Shown piece by piece: positions 62,200-64,000 of a DNA stretch of 64,000 nucleotides (within the stretch, counting starts at the first letter, position 1; every line of letters starts with the position of its first letter). The stretch comes from Lamellibrachia columna. Lineage: Eukaryota > Annelida > Polychaeta > Sabellida > Siboglinidae. Both the position numbers and the translations under genes were made by a program. A model generated the notes under the pieces. The model saw nothing but the letters and a program-made list of their open reading frames with translations, had not been told where the DNA came from and searched no databases. The stretch is taken from assembly GCA_963662155.1 (NCBI GenBank), contig OY759272.1, forward strand, positions 49,751,566 to 49,815,565, given 5' to 3'.

Positions 62200-63106
62200 A
62201 TAAAATATAAACGAACATGTTGGCCACGTGGTATTACTGAAGTGGTATTACTCCTTGTTAGTCAAATATTCAATATGATCGAAATTGAGCTTAAATATGG
62301 TTTTCCGTGACTAAACTTTTTTTCGCTAGTCTCATTTCAAATTCATTCTGCGAAAAATCAAACCTGCCAAGTCTCGACTGCAACATGCGAGCTCGTTTGT
62401 GCAATTTTTTTATATAGTTTTTTGTGTGAAATCGTCAGACACACAATTAAGTTACTTAATGTTTGGTCAAACGTTAAGTGAAGTGAAAATGGAAACGCTG
62501 AAAACTCATTAATTTCACCCAAGGTGAAATTGCGTGACTTTGTCATGTAATCGGCGAGAGGATGGAGGTCACGCCCATGATCAGCATTGACCCACATAGT
62601 GTTTACCATTTTGGATACCCACTACTTTAAACCTTACCATATCTAACCACTAAAGTAAATTACATAAACATTCACACATTATTTTGACACCAACGACCCG
62701 GATTTGCGATAGGTTAAATCATTAGACGATGGAGTTTTAATAAATTACATAACATAACTTATTTTAATCCGTATTTCGCATATTATGCTTTATATAACTT
62801 TATCTAAATTGCAATATTCCTGTTTGTTTTAGACTTAAATAGTAAATAAATCTCGTGGTATCACTTATTATGATCTAGCTACCAACGTAGCTGTTACTAT
62901 GTCATATATTTAAAAAATTTGCACGGGACCCCCGCCCCCCCCCCACCTTTTTTGCCTTATTATAGAGAAAAATAATAAATGAACATCTTGGCCAAGTTTT
63001 ACTGAAGTGGTGTTACTCCGTGTGCATCAACAAATTAATTGAGCCACTCAAATGTGTGTCACAGTAACTGTAAGTGTCAGTGTGTCGTCGACAGCAATTG
63101 TGTATA

Positions 63107-63141
<35 letters not shown>

Positions 63142-63220
63142 TCCAGTGCATGCATGCAGGTTACAATAACACAATGGGTTCGGCTCAAACTAGCCGTAAT
63201 GCGATTTATCGAAAGGTTAT
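62200..63220. other. Intergenic, AT-rich
   Basis: 62205-62255 and 62965-63030 share ACTGAAGTGGTRTTACTCC and neighbours, a diverged direct repeat flanking 0.7 kb. A C-rich run is at 62928-62944 and a (TGCG)n run at 63108-63140. Confidence 0.5.
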
Positions 63221-63414
63221 TTGCAGCCGTTACAATTTTCCGGAAAACGAAACTGTTTTGCGGTAAGCGGGGGAATTTCCATTTATTGTATCGGCGTCAA
63301 ATTTGCAGGTTCTGCAGCTTGGTGCTACGTGTTTGTGACGATATTATGCTTGGCGTATGACAGTTGTTGACACGGCGTATTTCCTTCAGTTGAAAAAGGT
63401 GTCACAGATCAGCG

Positions 63415-63484
63415 ATGGGACAACTGTTATCATGTATCTGTTGTGACGAACGAGCGGTTCAACGGCGCATACCGCGCTCAGTAG
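63415..63484 (+). CDS. PHYHIP-like gene C, exon 1 (rest outside window)
   Basis: ATGGGACAACTGTTATCATG encodes MGQLLSCICC, an N-myristoylation-type start followed by cysteines that could be palmitoylated. The exon ends CTCAGTAG before GCAAGTATA, the same GC donor position and phase as gene B exon 1. About 190 bp of upstream DNA (63222-63400) also matches the region upstream of gene B exon 1 (58205-57960), so this is a duplicated gene start rather than chance. No downstream exon is visible before the window ends; membership of the family is inferred from the match to gene B. Confidence 0.45.
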
Positions 63485-63489
63485 GCAAG

Positions 63490-63686
63490 TATATATTCCG
63501 CGGTTATTCCTCATCACAGTATTTACGTTGTTTGATGACACGCGTCACCGTTTAAATATATTCCGCGGTTATTCCTCATCACAGTATTTACGTTGTTTGA
63601 TGACACGCGTCACTGTTTAAATATATTCCGCGGTTATTCCTCATCACAGTATTTACGTTGTTTGATGACACGCGTCACTGTTTAAA
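63490..63686. repeat. 65-bp tandem repeat x3
   Basis: ATATATTCCGCGGTTATTCC to CACGCGTCACTGTTTAA, nearly identical; begins just after the predicted donor of gene C exon 1. Confidence 0.95.
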
Positions 63687-63763
63687 TATATTCGTACCAG
63701 TCTGCGACAGCCGCACAGATAACGTGATTGATCAAAGTAGCCTTCTAAAGGCCCGTGTAGCAA

Positions 63764-64000
63764 CGGTACCTGAACGGAACACAGCGGTACCCGAACGGAA
63801 CACAGTGGTACTCGAACGGAACACAGCGGTACCCGAACGGAACACAGCGGTACTCGAACGGAACACAGCGGTACCCGAACGGAACACAGCGGTACCCGAA
63901 AGGAACACAGCGGTACCCGAACGGACCACAGCGGTACCCGAACGGAACACAGCGGTACCCGAACGGAACACAGCGGTACGCGAACGGAACACAGCGGTAC
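63764..64000. repeat. 21-bp minisatellite, at least 11 copies, runs off the window
   Basis: Unit CCCGAACGGAACACAGCGGTA. Confidence 0.95.

Overview
This is nuclear DNA of an animal. Genes are split by GT-AG introns, there are tRNA-derived SINEs, several families of decayed LINEs, a hAT-type DNA transposon and very many tandem minisatellites. Small families such as a two-EF-hand protein, a glutaredoxin and a cluster of phytanoyl-CoA-hydroxylase-interacting-protein-like (PHYHIP-like) genes would fit a marine lophotrochozoan, most likely a mollusc. That placement is inference from gene and repeat content only.

Layout. 0-8.3 kb is intergenic and dominated by minisatellites (43-bp array at 0.5-2.9 kb, 18-bp array at 7.9-8.3 kb). 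8.4-10.6 kb holds a two-exon minus-strand gene for a 72-residue two-EF-hand protein with a TATA box. 11-30 kb is almost gene-free; it carries a 5.3-kb 49-bp minisatellite (17.0-22.4 kb), an 86-bp array (25.0-26.6 kb), a SINE and LINE fragments. 31.0-32.5 kb is a two-exon plus-strand glutaredoxin-like gene whose active site has lost its first cysteine. 33.3-34.4 kb has a minus-strand 106-codon ORF with a TATA box and, beyond a 5 x 92-bp array, an opposite-facing TATA promoter. 35.0-37.6 kb is a nested set of mobile elements: a SINE split by a hAT element with a perfect 8-bp target duplication, itself split by a 1.5-kb terminal-inverted-repeat element.

40-64 kb is a cluster of PHYHIP-like genes. 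Gene A (plus, FN3 exons and a C-terminal-domain exon, 40.1-42.9 kb) faces gene B (minus, four exons, 58.0 to 50.0 kb). The first exon of a third paralogue C starts at 63.4 kb on the plus strand and runs off the window. B and C share a homologous first exon that starts with an N-myristoylation-type motif and appears to use a GC splice donor. All internal introns of the family are phase 1, so exons are interchangeable modules. Between and inside these genes lie large minisatellites (24-bp, 40-bp, 31-bp, 20-bp units) and LINE relics; one LINE inserted at the very 3' end of gene B and seems to supply its stop codon.

By my approximate count about 23 kb (over a third) of the window is tandem repeat. 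Most long open frames here are repeat-generated and are not annotated as genes. Positions of splice sites and repeat boundaries were read by eye.
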